Below the pieces are notes generated by a model. It saw only the letters and a program-made list of their open reading frames with translations. It searched no databases and was not told the DNA's origin. Of a stretch of DNA of 23,486 nucleotides, positions 15,687 through 23,486 are shown in pieces. The first letter of the stretch is position 1, and each line of letters opens with the position of its first letter. This stretch comes from an uncultured Pseudomonadota bacterium (GTDB lineage: Bacteria; Pseudomonadota; Gammaproteobacteria; Steroidobacterales; Steroidobacteraceae), in assembly GCA_946479515.1 (NCBI GenBank), contig CAMLGF010000059.1, positions 1-23,486 on the forward strand, in the 5' to 3' direction. The position numbers were made by a program, and so were the translations under genes.

Positions 15687-15693
15687 GCGGCGC

Positions 15694-16451
15694 CTAGTTC
15701 TTGAGCTTGTAGCCGGTGCGGAACATCCAGTTCACCACCGCGAGGCAGGCCAGCAGGAACACCAGCGTCATGCTGAAGCTCAGCACGACGTTGACGTCGG
15801 ACTTTCCGTAGAAGCTCCAGCGGAAGCCGTTCACCAGGTACACCACCGGGTTGAACAGCGTGATCTTCTGCCACACTTCCGGAAGCATGGAGATGGAATA
15901 GAAGCTGCCGCCGAGGAAGGTGAGCGGCGTGACCACCATCATGGGCACGATCTGGATCTTCTCCCAGCTGTCGGCCCAGATGCCGATGAGAAAGCCGAGC
16001 AGGGCGAACGTCACCGACGTGAGCACCAGGAAGCCGAGCATCCAGAATGGATGCAGGATCTCGAACGGCACGAACATGCGCGCCGTGAGCGCGATGATGG
16101 CGCCCAGGATCACCGATTTCGTGGCCGCAGCACCCGTGTAGCCCAACAGGGTCTCGGTGAGACCGACCGGCGCCGACAGCAGCTCGTAGATGGTGCCCGC
16201 GAATTTCGGCATGTAGATGCCGAAGGAGCCGTTCGACACGCTCTCCATGAGCACCGTCAGCATGATGAGCCCGGGCACGATGAAGGCGCCGTAGCTCACT
16301 CCGTCGATCTGCATCATGCGCGAACCGATCGCCGAGCCGAACACCACGAAATACAGCGACGTGGTCATCACGGGCGTGGCGATGCTCTGGAACAGCGTGC
16401 GCCAGGTGCGCGCCATCTCGAACTTGTAGATGGCCTTGGCGGCGTGCAGGT

Positions 16452-16455
<4 letters not shown>
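15694..16455 (-). CDS. ABC-2 type transporter permease (YadH-like)
   Basis: This is the membrane half of an ABC exporter. The 253-residue protein shows six hydrophobic segments (for example [64 protein letters not shown] and a last one near [15 protein letters not shown]). It also has the ABC-2 family signature region with [22 protein letters not shown] and [13 protein letters not shown]. Its start overlaps the stop of the upstream ATPase gene by 4 nt, so the two form one transporter. The substrate is unknown; related YadGH/DrrAB-type systems move lipophilic or polysaccharide-linked molecules. Confidence 0.9.
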
Positions 16456-17417
<962 letters not shown>

Positions 17418-17507
17418 GGCCGCGTAAGTTAGCCGTCGACCACCGCGGGCTCAATGACCCGTTGGAGATAGACTCTGAAGCCTGGTTCAATTCCGCTTGG
17501 GGGCAAC

Positions 17508-18158
17508 ATGGGGCGGGTTTGCGTTCCACCGGCGGCCGGCATGCGCGGCCGGGCCCGGGCACTGCCCCGGGGACTGGCACTGGCACTGGCACTGAGGCTG
17601 GCCTGCGGACCCGCGGTCGCGGCCAATGACGACATCGCCGCCGCCGCGCGGGCGCAGGTGGGTGTCACGCGGCACTACGACCCCTCCTATCAGACCTTGA
17701 GATATCCGGGCGGCGATCTGCCCCTGGAGCGCGGGGTGTGTACCGATGTGGTGGTGCGGGCCCTGCGCAGCGCGCGCGGGCTGGACCTGCAGAAGCGGGT
17801 GCACGAGGACATCGGCACGCACTGGAGCGCATATCCGCATCCGCGCCGCTGGCGGCTGAGCAGGCCGGATACCAACATCGACCACCGCCGCGTGCCCAAT
17901 CTCATGGTGTATTTTCAGCGCGCCGGCTACGCGCTCGTGCCCACCCGCAACGGCGCCGACTATCTACCCGGCGACATCGTCGCCTGGGACCTGGGCAAGG
18001 GCGTCCTGCACATCGGCATCGTCAGTGACCTGAAGTCGGTGGCCGGCGCGCCCCTGGTGGTGCACAACATCGGCGCGGGCGCGCGCGAAGAGGACATCCT
18101 GTTCCATTTCACCGTCATCGGGCATTACCGGATCCCGCCGGCGACCGAGGCGCGTTGA
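17508..18158 (+). CDS. DUF1287 family secreted protein (NlpC/P60-like fold)
   Basis: The 216-residue product carries a signal peptide with a repetitive core (GLALALALRLACGPAVAA, ending near residue 39), followed by the DUF1287 domain. Family hallmarks are GVCTDVVVRALR with C78, DLQKRVHEDI, PDTNIDHRRVPNL (120-132), PGDIVAWDLG (154-163) and HIGIVSD with H168. C78 and H168 fit the catalytic pair of papain-like NlpC/P60 peptidases, so cell-wall or peptide amidase activity is likely but unproved. The ATG at 17508 has GGGGG about 4 nt upstream; an ATG at 17541 would give a more typical signal peptide. CTGGCA is repeated three times at 17575-17592. Confidence 0.85.
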   Translation: MGRVCVPPAAGMRGRARALPRGLALALALRLACGPAVAANDDIAAAARAQVGVTRHYDPSYQTLRYPGGDLPLERGVCTDVVVRALRSARGLDLQKRVHEDIGTHWSAYPHPRRWRLSRPDTNIDHRRVPNLMVYFQRAGYALVPTRNGADYLPGDIVAWDLGKGVLHIGIVSDLKSVAGAPLVVHNIGAGAREEDILFHFTVIGHYRIPPATEAR

Positions 18159-18169
18159 GAGGCGGCGGC

Positions 18170-18211
18170 GACGGGCATGGCGGCGCCCGGCTGGGGTGTG
18201 CCACGCCCGTC
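18170..18211 (+). other. Hairpin after the DUF1287 gene
   Basis: GACGGGC (18170-18176) pairs with GCCCGTC (18205-18211), and the flanking ATGGC/GCCAC extends the stem with one mismatch. It lies 11 nt behind the stop codon and has no T-tract. The rest of the 206-nt gap to the ABC exporter gene shows nothing convincing. Confidence 0.3.
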
Positions 18212-18364
18212 AGCGACGCTGGCCGCCGCTCCGCGCGGCCGGGTGGCAGCGGCGCCTGCGATTCCGGCGCGGCTGGCGCCGGTTGCCTACGAACATAGAC
18301 GGCGGATTCACTGCCGGTGCTGACGGCAAGGGGCGGCGTTTCAGGGTAGGCTTGCCGCCCTCAA

Positions 18365-20227
18365 ATGGCCTCCAAGTCCAAGCTCGCCAACCAGACCCAG
18401 ATTCACGGCGAAGGTTTCAATTCCCCGCGCCAGTTCTTCGGTGTCTTCAAGTACAGCAAGCGCGCCCTCGAGCTCCTCTGGAGCACGAGCAAGCCCTTGT
18501 CCCTGCTGCTCGGCTTCTGCACGGTGCTCGCGGGCGTGCTGCCCTCGGGCGTGGCCTGGGTGGGAGCACGCATCGTCGACAGCGTCTATTGGGCGACGCG
18601 CGCGGTGGCCAATGGCCAGGAGATGAGCGTCATGCCCACGGTGTGGTGGGTGGTGGCCGAGGCGGGCATCCTGGTCGTGATCACCGCGGCGCACCGCGGC
18701 ATCACGCTGTGCCAGTCGCTGCTCAAGGCGCAGCTTTCGCATCGCGTGAACGTGCTCATCCTCGAGAAGGCGCTGTCGCTCACGCTCACACACTTCGAGG
18801 ATTCGGAGTTCTACGACAAGCTCACCCGGGCGCGCCGCGAGGCTTCGAGCCGGCCGCTGTCGCTGGTCATGCGTACCTCGGGTTTGTTCCAGAATGCGCT
18901 GCAGATCTCGAGCTTCGCGGTGCTGCTCGCGGGCTTCTCGCCATGGGCGGTGTTCATCCTGCTGTTCGGGGGGCTGCCGGCCTTTTTCGCGGAGACCAAG
19001 TTCTCCGGGGACGCCTTCCGCCTGTTCCGCTGGCGCGCGCCCGAGACGCGCATGCAGACCTATCTCGAGACCGCGGTGGCACGCGAGGACCACGTCAAGG
19101 AGGTCAAACTGTTCGACCTCGGCAAGCTGTTCCTCGGCCGCTACCGGGCGATCTACGAGGGTCTGTACGAGAAGGATCGCAACCTCACCATCCGCCGGGA
19201 AAGCTGGGGCTTCGCGTTCACCATGATCAGCATCGCGGCGCTGTACAGCGCCTATGCCTGGTGCGCCATCGAGGCGGCGCGCGGCATGATCTCGGTGGGC
19301 GACATGACCATGTACATCATGATGTTCCGCCAGGGGCAGGCGGCGGTCACCGCCAGCATGGGCAACATCGGCGGCATGTACGAGGACAATCTCTATCTAT
19401 CCACCCTGTACGAATATCTCGAGGTGGAGGTGGAGCCCTCGAAGGGTACGGCGGTCAGCGGACCCGATCCCGAGGCCGGCGTGCAGTTCGAGAACGTGGA
19501 GTTCCGCTACCCCGGCGCCGACAAGCCAGCGATCACGGGAATCAATCTGCAGATCCGCCGCGGCCAGAGCCTGGCGCTGGTGGGCGAGAACGGATCCGGC
19601 AAGACGACGCTGATCAAGCTGCTCACCCGGCTCTACAAGCCAACCTACGGGCGCGTGCTGCTCGATGGCCGTGACCTGCAGGAGTGGGACGAGGAAGTGC
19701 TCCGGCGCCGCATCGGCGTCATCTTCCAGGACTTCGTGCGCTACCAGCTCATCGTTGGCGAGAACATCGGCGCGGGCGACGTGCGTGATTTCGAGAACCG
19801 CGAGCGCTGGATGGATGCGGCCACCGAGGGCAAGGCCGCCCCGTTCATCGACGAGATGCCCGGCGGGTACGAAACGCAACTCGGCAAGTGGTTCAAGGAC
19901 GGCCGCGAGCTGTCGGGCGGGCAATGGCAGAAGATTGCGCTGTCGCGCGCGTTCATGCGCAAGGACGCCGACATCCTGGTGCTCGATGAACCCACTGCCG
20001 CGATGGATGCCGCGGCCGAAGCAGAGGTGTTCGAACACTTCCGTTCACTCATGGGCCGGAAGATCGGCATCGTCATCTCGCACCGGTTCTCCACCGTACG
20101 CATGGCCGACGAAATCATCGTGCTCGACCAGGGGCACATCGTCGAGCGCGGCGATCACGACGCGCTGATGAAGCACGACGGCATCTACGCCAAGCTGTTC
20201 ACGCTACAGGCGCGGGGTTATCGATAG
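18365..20227 (+). CDS. ABC exporter half-transporter (fused transmembrane and ATPase domains)
   Basis: The 620-residue protein combines an N-terminal six-helix exporter domain (about 40-350; segments near LSLLLGFCTVLAGVLPSGVAW, VVAEAGILVVITAA and WAVFILLFGGLPAFFA) with a nucleotide-binding domain (about 375-620). Walker A GENGSGKTT lies at 407-415, Q-loop FQDF, signature LSGGQWQK at 516-523, Walker B ILVLDEP at 537-543 and the H-loop His at 573. It should homodimerise in the inner membrane and export a lipid, peptide or drug; the substrate cannot be told. The signature has Trp at the sixth position, common in this MsbA-like subgroup. No good Shine-Dalgarno precedes the ATG at 18365, and a later start is possible. 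Confidence 0.92.
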   Translation: MASKSKLANQTQIHGEGFNSPRQFFGVFKYSKRALELLWSTSKPLSLLLGFCTVLAGVLPSGVAWVGARIVDSVYWATRAVANGQEMSVMPTVWWVVAEAGILVVITAAHRGITLCQSLLKAQLSHRVNVLILEKALSLTLTHFEDSEFYDKLTRARREASSRPLSLVMRTSGLFQNALQISSFAVLLAGFSPWAVFILLFGGLPAFFAETKFSGDAFRLFRWRAPETRMQTYLETAVAREDHVKEVKLFDLGKLFLGRYRAIYEGLYEKDRNLTIRRESWGFAFTMISIAALYSAYAWCAIEAARGMISVGDMTMYIMMFRQGQAAVTASMGNIGGMYEDNLYLSTLYEYLEVEVEPSKGTAVSGPDPEAGVQFENVEFRYPGADKPAITGINLQIRRGQSLALVGENGSGKTTLIKLLTRLYKPTYGRVLLDGRDLQEWDEEVLRRRIGVIFQDFVRYQLIVGENIGAGDVRDFENRERWMDAATEGKAAPFIDEMPGGYETQLGKWFKDGRELSGGQWQKIALSRAFMRKDADILVLDEPTAAMDAAAEAEVFEHFRSLMGRKIGIVISHRFSTVRMADEIIVLDQGHIVERGDHDALMKHDGIYAKLFTLQARGYR

Positions 20228-20243
20228 AGGAGGACGGGGGAAA

Positions 20244-20371
20244 TGGGGGCAAGGGAATTGGGGACATGCTTCATTTCGGCTGTAACAATCGGATACAGCA
20301 TCAGTCGTCGGCGATAGCCTTGCGATTGTTACAGCCGAAATGAAGCATGTCCCCATTTTTCCTTGTCCCCA
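20244..20371. repeat. Long inverted repeat 1 (REP/MITE-like hairpin)
   Basis: Perfect 32-bp arms at 20260-20291 and 20323-20354 (beginning GGGGACATGC, ending in AACAATCG) surround a 31-nt loop. The complementarity continues outward, past a small bulge, through TGGGGGCAAGG against CCTTGTCCCCA to 20244/20371. It starts 16 nt after the ABC exporter stop codon. It is closely related to the repeat at 20774-20888. No transposase gene is in the window. Confidence 0.92.
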
Positions 20372-20475
20372 CTTCCGCCTCGCGGCCCGAGCGGTAATAA
20401 GTCACACCGCCGCGCTCCTTCCTGGGCTGGGCACTAGCCCGCCCTGAAGTTGCTGCCATCATCGTGGGCCCGCGA

Positions 20476-20493
20476 AAGGCCCATTCGGGCCTT
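20476..20493 (+). other. Small hairpin in the leader of the 76-residue protein gene
   Basis: AAGGCCC-ATTC-GGGCCTT is a perfect 7-bp stem ending 23 nt before the start codon at 20517. It could shape the leader mRNA or be fortuitous. Confidence 0.3.
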
Positions 20494-20516
20494 CGCTCAA
20501 CCCAAGCGGAATCAAG

Positions 20517-20747
20517 ATGAAATTTGCATGTTTGGCGCTGATTGGCGCCTCGATGATTGCCCAACCTGGCTTTGCCGGTGACAAGAAAAAGTGGACCGAC
20601 GCGCAGTGCCAGGAAGAGCGCACGAAGCTCAACGAGCTGCAGGATGCGGACCTGGCGAAGCTCGGCATGGATGAAGCCACCCGCCAGAAGAAGGTGGACG
20701 AAAAACAGGCCGAAATTTCCGCGAAGTGCCCTTCCGGCCCGCACTGA
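20517..20747 (+). CDS. Small secreted protein of unknown function
   Basis: The 76-residue product has a signal peptide (MKFACLALIGASMIAQPGFA, cleavage likely after GFA at residue 20). The mature part of about 56 residues is highly charged and helical, with two cysteines (AQCQEER and AKCPSG) that could form a disulfide closing a helical hairpin. The Lys/Glu/Gln-rich stretch TRQKKVDEKQAEISAK looks like a coiled coil. GGAA lies about 5 nt before the ATG. The gene is enclosed between two related long inverted repeats, so it may be carried or insulated by them. I do not recognise a family. Confidence 0.7.
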   Translation: MKFACLALIGASMIAQPGFAGDKKKWTDAQCQEERTKLNELQDADLAKLGMDEATRQKKVDEKQAEISAKCPSGPH

Positions 20748-20773
20748 AGGGCGGGAGAGGGGGGAAGGGGGAA

Positions 20774-20888
20774 GAGGGAAAAGGGGACATGCCTGATTTC
20801 GGCTGTAACAATCGTGTGGCCGCGTGGACGACCCCGAGCCTCATCATCGATTGTTACAACCGAAATCAGGCATGTCCCCTTTTCCCTC
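20774..20888. repeat. Long inverted repeat 2 (REP/MITE-like hairpin)
   Basis: Arms 20774-20814 and 20848-20888 pair at 40 of 41 positions around a 33-nt loop, with weaker purine/pyrimidine pairing further out to about 20761 and 20900. The core (GGGGACATGC to AACAATCG) is the same element as repeat 1 with two differences per arm. It lies 26 nt after the small secreted-protein gene and just beyond the terminator of the RRM gene. The single mismatch is at 20803/20859. Confidence 0.92.
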
Positions 20889-20901
20889 CTTCCCCGCCCC
20901 C

Positions 20902-20931
20902 AAAAAAAAGCGGCGCCAGTGACGGCGCCGC
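20902..20931 (-). terminator. Rho-independent terminator of the RRM protein gene
   Basis: On the minus strand, GCGGCGCC and GGCGCCGC form a perfect 8-bp stem with a 6-nt loop, followed by eight T residues (A8 at 20902-20909 on the plus strand). It begins 24 nt after the stop codon of the gene at 20956. Confidence 0.93.
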
Positions 20932-20955
20932 TCAATCGATCAAATCTCCGGTTTG

Positions 20956-21246
20956 TTAGAAGCGGCGACCGCCGCCTCCACCGAAGTTGCCACGCGGGGC
21001 GCCGCGCTCGCGCTCCTGGGCCTCATTGACCTTCAGCGGACGACCGCCGAAGTCCTTGCCATCGAGCGCCTGCATGGCGCGCGTGGCTTCGGCATTCGGC
21101 ATTTCGACGAAACCAAAGCCGCGCGGGCGGCCGGTTTCGCGATCGTTCACCAGAGACACCTTGTCGACGGTGCCGTGGGCAGCGAACAGAGCGCGCACCT
21201 GATCTTCGGTGGCGGAGAAAGGCAGATTTCCAACGTAAAGTTTCAT
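20956..21246 (-). CDS. RRM-domain RNA-binding protein with glycine-rich tail
   Basis: This 96-residue single-RRM protein is like cyanobacterial and proteobacterial cold-inducible Rbp proteins. RNP2 is LYVGNL (3-8) and RNP1 is RGFGFVEM (42-49), with the aromatic residues needed for RNA stacking present (Y4, F44, F46). The C-terminal tail (about 76-96) is Arg/Gly-rich, RGAPRGNFGGGGGRRF. It likely binds single-stranded RNA as a chaperone or stress-related factor. The start at 21246 was chosen because the RRM begins there; the open frame runs further upstream without homology. A small hairpin (21278-21295) lies in its leader, and a strong terminator follows the gene. Confidence 0.93.
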   Translation of the reverse strand: MKLYVGNLPFSATEDQVRALFAAHGTVDKVSLVNDRETGRPRGFGFVEMPNAEATRAMQALDGKDFGGRPLKVNEAQERERGAPRGNFGGGGGRRF

Positions 21247-21277
21247 CCGGAACAACTCACAGAAATAAAGAGACGGT

Positions 21278-21295
21278 GACAGGCAAAGCCCTGTC
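21278..21295 (-). other. Hairpin in the RRM gene leader
   Basis: GACAGG-CAAAGC-CCTGTC forms a 6-bp stem and 6-nt loop, 31 nt upstream of the RRM start. Genes for RRM proteins often have structured leaders, but a specific role is not shown here. Confidence 0.3.
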
Positions 21296-21566
21296 GGCTT
21301 GGTTCGCAAATCTTTGGAAGTGCGGGACACCGCGAATGCGGGCCCGATGCAACGAAAGAATAGGCAAATCCGTGCCGCACGGTACAGCAAACCCCGGCGC
21401 GAAGCGACTATTTATGGTGGATGGGCTGGTCTGCCGGTTATCCAGGGAGGCCCCGATCCACCGCCCCGCAGACCCACCACCGCCGAGGCGGTCGATTGTA
21501 CGGCGGCCCTCCGCCGCACCAGAATGGCCGCGGTCCGATCCACGGGCTTCCGGAGCCACTATCCAT

Positions 21567-22013
21567 ATGTCCGAGATGACTGAACTGCGACTCGTCTACC
21601 CCATGCTGGCGATGGTGCTACTTACGTTCGGGGTGCTCATCACGCTCTTCCGGTCCCGGGTCCGCATGGTCCGCGAAGGCCGGGTACCGGTGAGCTACTT
21701 CGGAACCTTCCAGGGCGCACAGGAGCCCGACTACGCGGTCAAGCCGGCGCGCCAGTTGAGTAACCTCTTTGAGGCGCCGACCCTTTTCTATGCCGCCTGC
21801 CTGGTCGCGATGATCGTCGGTGTGTCCGGCTGGGGCGTGCTGGCACTGGCCTGGGGTTACGTGGCCGCACGGTGCGTACAGGCCTGGATCCATCTCGGCA
21901 CCAACCGGGTCCGGCACCGCCTGCGGGCATACTTCGTGAGCTGGTTGCTGCTGCTCGGGCTCTGGATTCAGGTCGCGACGGCGACGGCCATGACCCTGGC
22001 CTCTCGCCCCTGA
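21567..22013 (+). CDS. MAPEG family membrane protein
   Basis: The 148-residue integral membrane protein has four hydrophobic segments, about residues 8-29, 72-90, 90-108 and 122-143. Family features are the Arg/Tyr-containing loop VPVSYFGTFQGAQEPDYAV, LSNLFEAPTLFYAACLV (65-81, Glu69 typical of MAPEG) and the HLGTNRVRHRLRAY region (109-122). MAPEG proteins include glutathione transferases and eicosanoid enzymes; bacterial members are poorly known, so glutathione-linked detoxification is only a guess. The start at 21567 has GGAG about 11 nt upstream; an ATG at 21576 is an alternative. It is transcribed divergently from the RRM gene. Confidence 0.88.
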   Translation: MSEMTELRLVYPMLAMVLLTFGVLITLFRSRVRMVREGRVPVSYFGTFQGAQEPDYAVKPARQLSNLFEAPTLFYAACLVAMIVGVSGWGVLALAWGYVAARCVQAWIHLGTNRVRHRLRAYFVSWLLLLGLWIQVATATAMTLASRP

Positions 22014-22242
22014 GCGGGTAATCGACGCCGGGGCCCTCATCATCCAGACAAACTAGATTGATGCGCGGCCCCGACGGGCGGTGCACGGGATTTGGCGCCC
22101 GAGCCCAGTTGAAAAAATGACAAAATCCAGCCGAGGTTATGTCTGCGCAATATGTCTTTGCGGCCTGCGTCACTTAATCGCCATGATGCCCATCCGCCTG
22201 TGGCCCTGAACCTACGCGCCCTCCCTAAACTGCCGACACCGC

Positions 22243-22248
22243 TATAAG
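22243..22248 (+). promoter_or_regulatory. Candidate -10 element before the metallopeptidase gene
   Basis: TATAAG matches the -10 consensus at 5 of 6 positions and would give a leader of about 25 nt. No good -35 element is seen 16-18 nt upstream. The rest of the 22014-22279 gap shows nothing convincing. Confidence 0.25.
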
Positions 22249-22279
22249 AACATCGCCGACAGGGCGTTGGGGGCTTCAG

Positions 22280-23486
22280 GTGGGTCGATTGGGCAGCCGT
22301 ATCGTGCTGTGGTTCGTGGCATTCGGAATCGTGTCCGCCGGTGCGGGCGCGGCCCAACCCACGATCCGTTATGCCGAGCCCATCGCGTTGGCGATGAAGG
22401 CCGGCACGGCGGACTTCGATGCCTACGGCCGCCGCTTCTCCCTGGCGCTGGTGGGCAATGAACGTGTTCTGCACCAGCTCCCAGCCGCGCAGAAGAACAC
22501 GCTCGCCGCCTATCGGCTCATGCGCGGTTCGCTGGTCGGCATGCCCGGTTCCTGGGCGCGGCTCACACAGACGCCTGACGGCATCGAAGGGGCCATCTGG
22601 GATGGCGAGGACTTCTACGCGGTCACGCGCTACGAAAAGGTGGCGCCCTATCTGACCACGCCTCTGGCCGCTGCCGCGGGACAGACCGTGGTCTACCGGC
22701 TTTCGGATGCGCGCGATGCACTGCCCGCGAATTTCTGCGAGGCCACGGGCAATGGCGCGGTCACGGCGGACGTCACGGCGCTCGATCAGTACAAGAACCT
22801 GATCTCCGAACTGCAGGCCGAGACCCAGCCAGGGACGGTGATCGCACCGTCGATCACGCGGCAGATCGAAATTTCCCTGATCGCGGACGGGGCGTTTCAG
22901 CACGCGGAGGGCAGCGACCCCACGGCCGCCATGCTTGCGCGCCTGAACATCGTCGAGGGCATCTTCAGCGAGCAGGTGGGCTTGCTGGTCCTGGCGGGAG
23001 AAATGCGCGTGGTGGACGCCAATGCGGACCCGTTCACGTCCACCAAGCCGGCCACTCTGCTCGAACAGCTAGGCAAGTATCGCGCGGCAACGCCCGCGGT
23101 GCGCTCGCGCGGCCTCGCACATCTCATGACCGGCAAGGATCTGGACGGCACCACGGCCGGCATCGCCTACGTGGGCACGGTCTGCGACAGGGAGAAAGCC
23201 GTGTCGCTGAGCCAACGTTCGTATGGCACGACCATCTCCGCGCTCATCATGGCTCACGAGCTGGGCCACAATCTGGGCGCGTCGCACGACGGTGAAGCCG
23301 GTACGCCCTGCGCCAGCACGCCCGCGGGGTTCATCATGGCCTCGTCAGTCACCGGGTACGGCACTTTTTCCCACTGCAGCATCGATACCATGAAGCCGGT
23401 GATTGCCGCGGCGAGCTGCATCACCGCGGCGGAGTTCGCCGACGTCATCCTGGAATCCGCCGGCAACCATGCCTCGGGCGAGGGCG
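22280..23486 (+). CDS. Secreted reprolysin-like (M12B-type) zinc metallopeptidase, 3' end cut off by the window
   Basis: The first 402 codons of an open frame that runs off the window edge. It starts at GTG 22280 with GGGGG 6 nt upstream and a signal peptide (SRIVLWFVAFGIVSAGAGAA, cleavage near residue 26). A prodomain-like region (about 27-195) is followed by a metallopeptidase domain. The zinc site HELGHNLGASHD lies at 326-337 (H326, H330, H336, catalytic E327), and GFIMASSV supplies the Met-turn. Several cysteines around it (CDREK, PCAST, HCSID, SCITA) suggest disulfides. Such proteins are secreted or periplasmic endopeptidases. The Cys at 152 (ANFCEATG) lies ahead of the catalytic domain and might be a cysteine switch, which is a guess. 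Confidence 0.9.
   Translation, partial: MGRLGSRIVLWFVAFGIVSAGAGAAQPTIRYAEPIALAMKAGTADFDAYGRRFSLALVGNERVLHQLPAAQKNTLAAYRLMRGSLVGMPGSWARLTQTPDGIEGAIWDGEDFYAVTRYEKVAPYLTTPLAAAAGQTVVYRLSDARDALPANFCEATGNGAVTADVTALDQYKNLISELQAETQPGTVIAPSITRQIEISLIADGAFQHAEGSDPTAAMLARLNIVEGIFSEQVGLLVLAGEMRVVDANADPFTSTKPATLLEQLGKYRAATPAVRSRGLAHLMTGKDLDGTTAGIAYVGTVCDREKAVSLSQRSYGTTISALIMAHELGHNLGASHDGEAGTPCASTPAGFIMASSVTGYGTFSHCSIDTMKPVIAAASCITAAEFADVILESAGNHASGEG

Noticed and set aside
18196..19674. 492-codon plus-strand frame overlapping the ABC exporter gene
   Set aside because: It is out of phase with the exporter, which carries all ABC motifs in order.
20228..20900. CRISPR-like arrangement of repeated sequence
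   Set aside because: Only two units, each an inverted repeat with long arms, and a gene in between; no regular short direct repeats with spacers.

Overview
The window comes from a GC-rich gammaproteobacterium. Three things suggest a Xanthomonadales/Nevskiales-type or pseudomonad-like lineage: a class II ribonucleotide reductase split into two adjacent genes (nrdJa/nrdJb, the Pseudomonas arrangement), a fimT-pilV-pilW-pilX-pilY1-pilE minor-pilin operon, and a YadG/YadH-type ABC pair. The taxonomic placement is inference from gene content only. No RNA genes, CRISPR arrays, insertion sequences or phage genes were recognised.

Layout. At 1-93 two tandem palindromic units lie behind an Hsp20 chaperone gene on the minus strand (102-521). 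A 626-nt regulatory region (522-1147) carries two 16-bp NrdR-type palindromes and leads into nrdJa (1148-4369). nrdJa is interrupted by a 358-residue LAGLIDADG intein placed directly before the presumed catalytic cysteine. nrdJb follows after 27 nt, and the unit ends in a strong intrinsic terminator (5245-5276). Next come two tandem paralogous secreted proteins of unknown function (5430-6546) separated by a perfect 13-bp hairpin. They are followed by an alpha/beta-hydrolase-like protein whose nucleophile position is Gly instead of Ser (6750-8078) and a two-helix membrane protein (8141-8371).

The centre (8635-15686) is a type IV pilus assembly operon: FimT, PilV, PilW, PilX, PilY1 and PilE. 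The first four genes are linked by ATGA overlaps. PilY1 has two calcium-loop motifs but no visible MIDAS motif. Convergent to it, on the minus strand, is an ABC-2 permease/ATPase pair (15694-17417). Divergent from that pair are a DUF1287 secreted protein (17508-18158) and a fused ABC exporter half-transporter (18365-20227).

The right part (20228-23486) has two long, related inverted repeats (20244-20371 and 20774-20888) flanking a tiny secreted-protein gene. Their arms differ by paired, compensating substitutions. An RRM RNA-binding protein (minus strand) with its own terminator, a MAPEG-family membrane protein and the first 402 codons of a secreted reprolysin-like zinc metallopeptidase (HELGHNLGASHD) complete the window.

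The most interesting items are the NrdJ intein together with the unusually spaced NrdR boxes, the two covarying inverted repeats, the secreted paralog pair with its hairpin, and the Ser-less hydrolase homologue.
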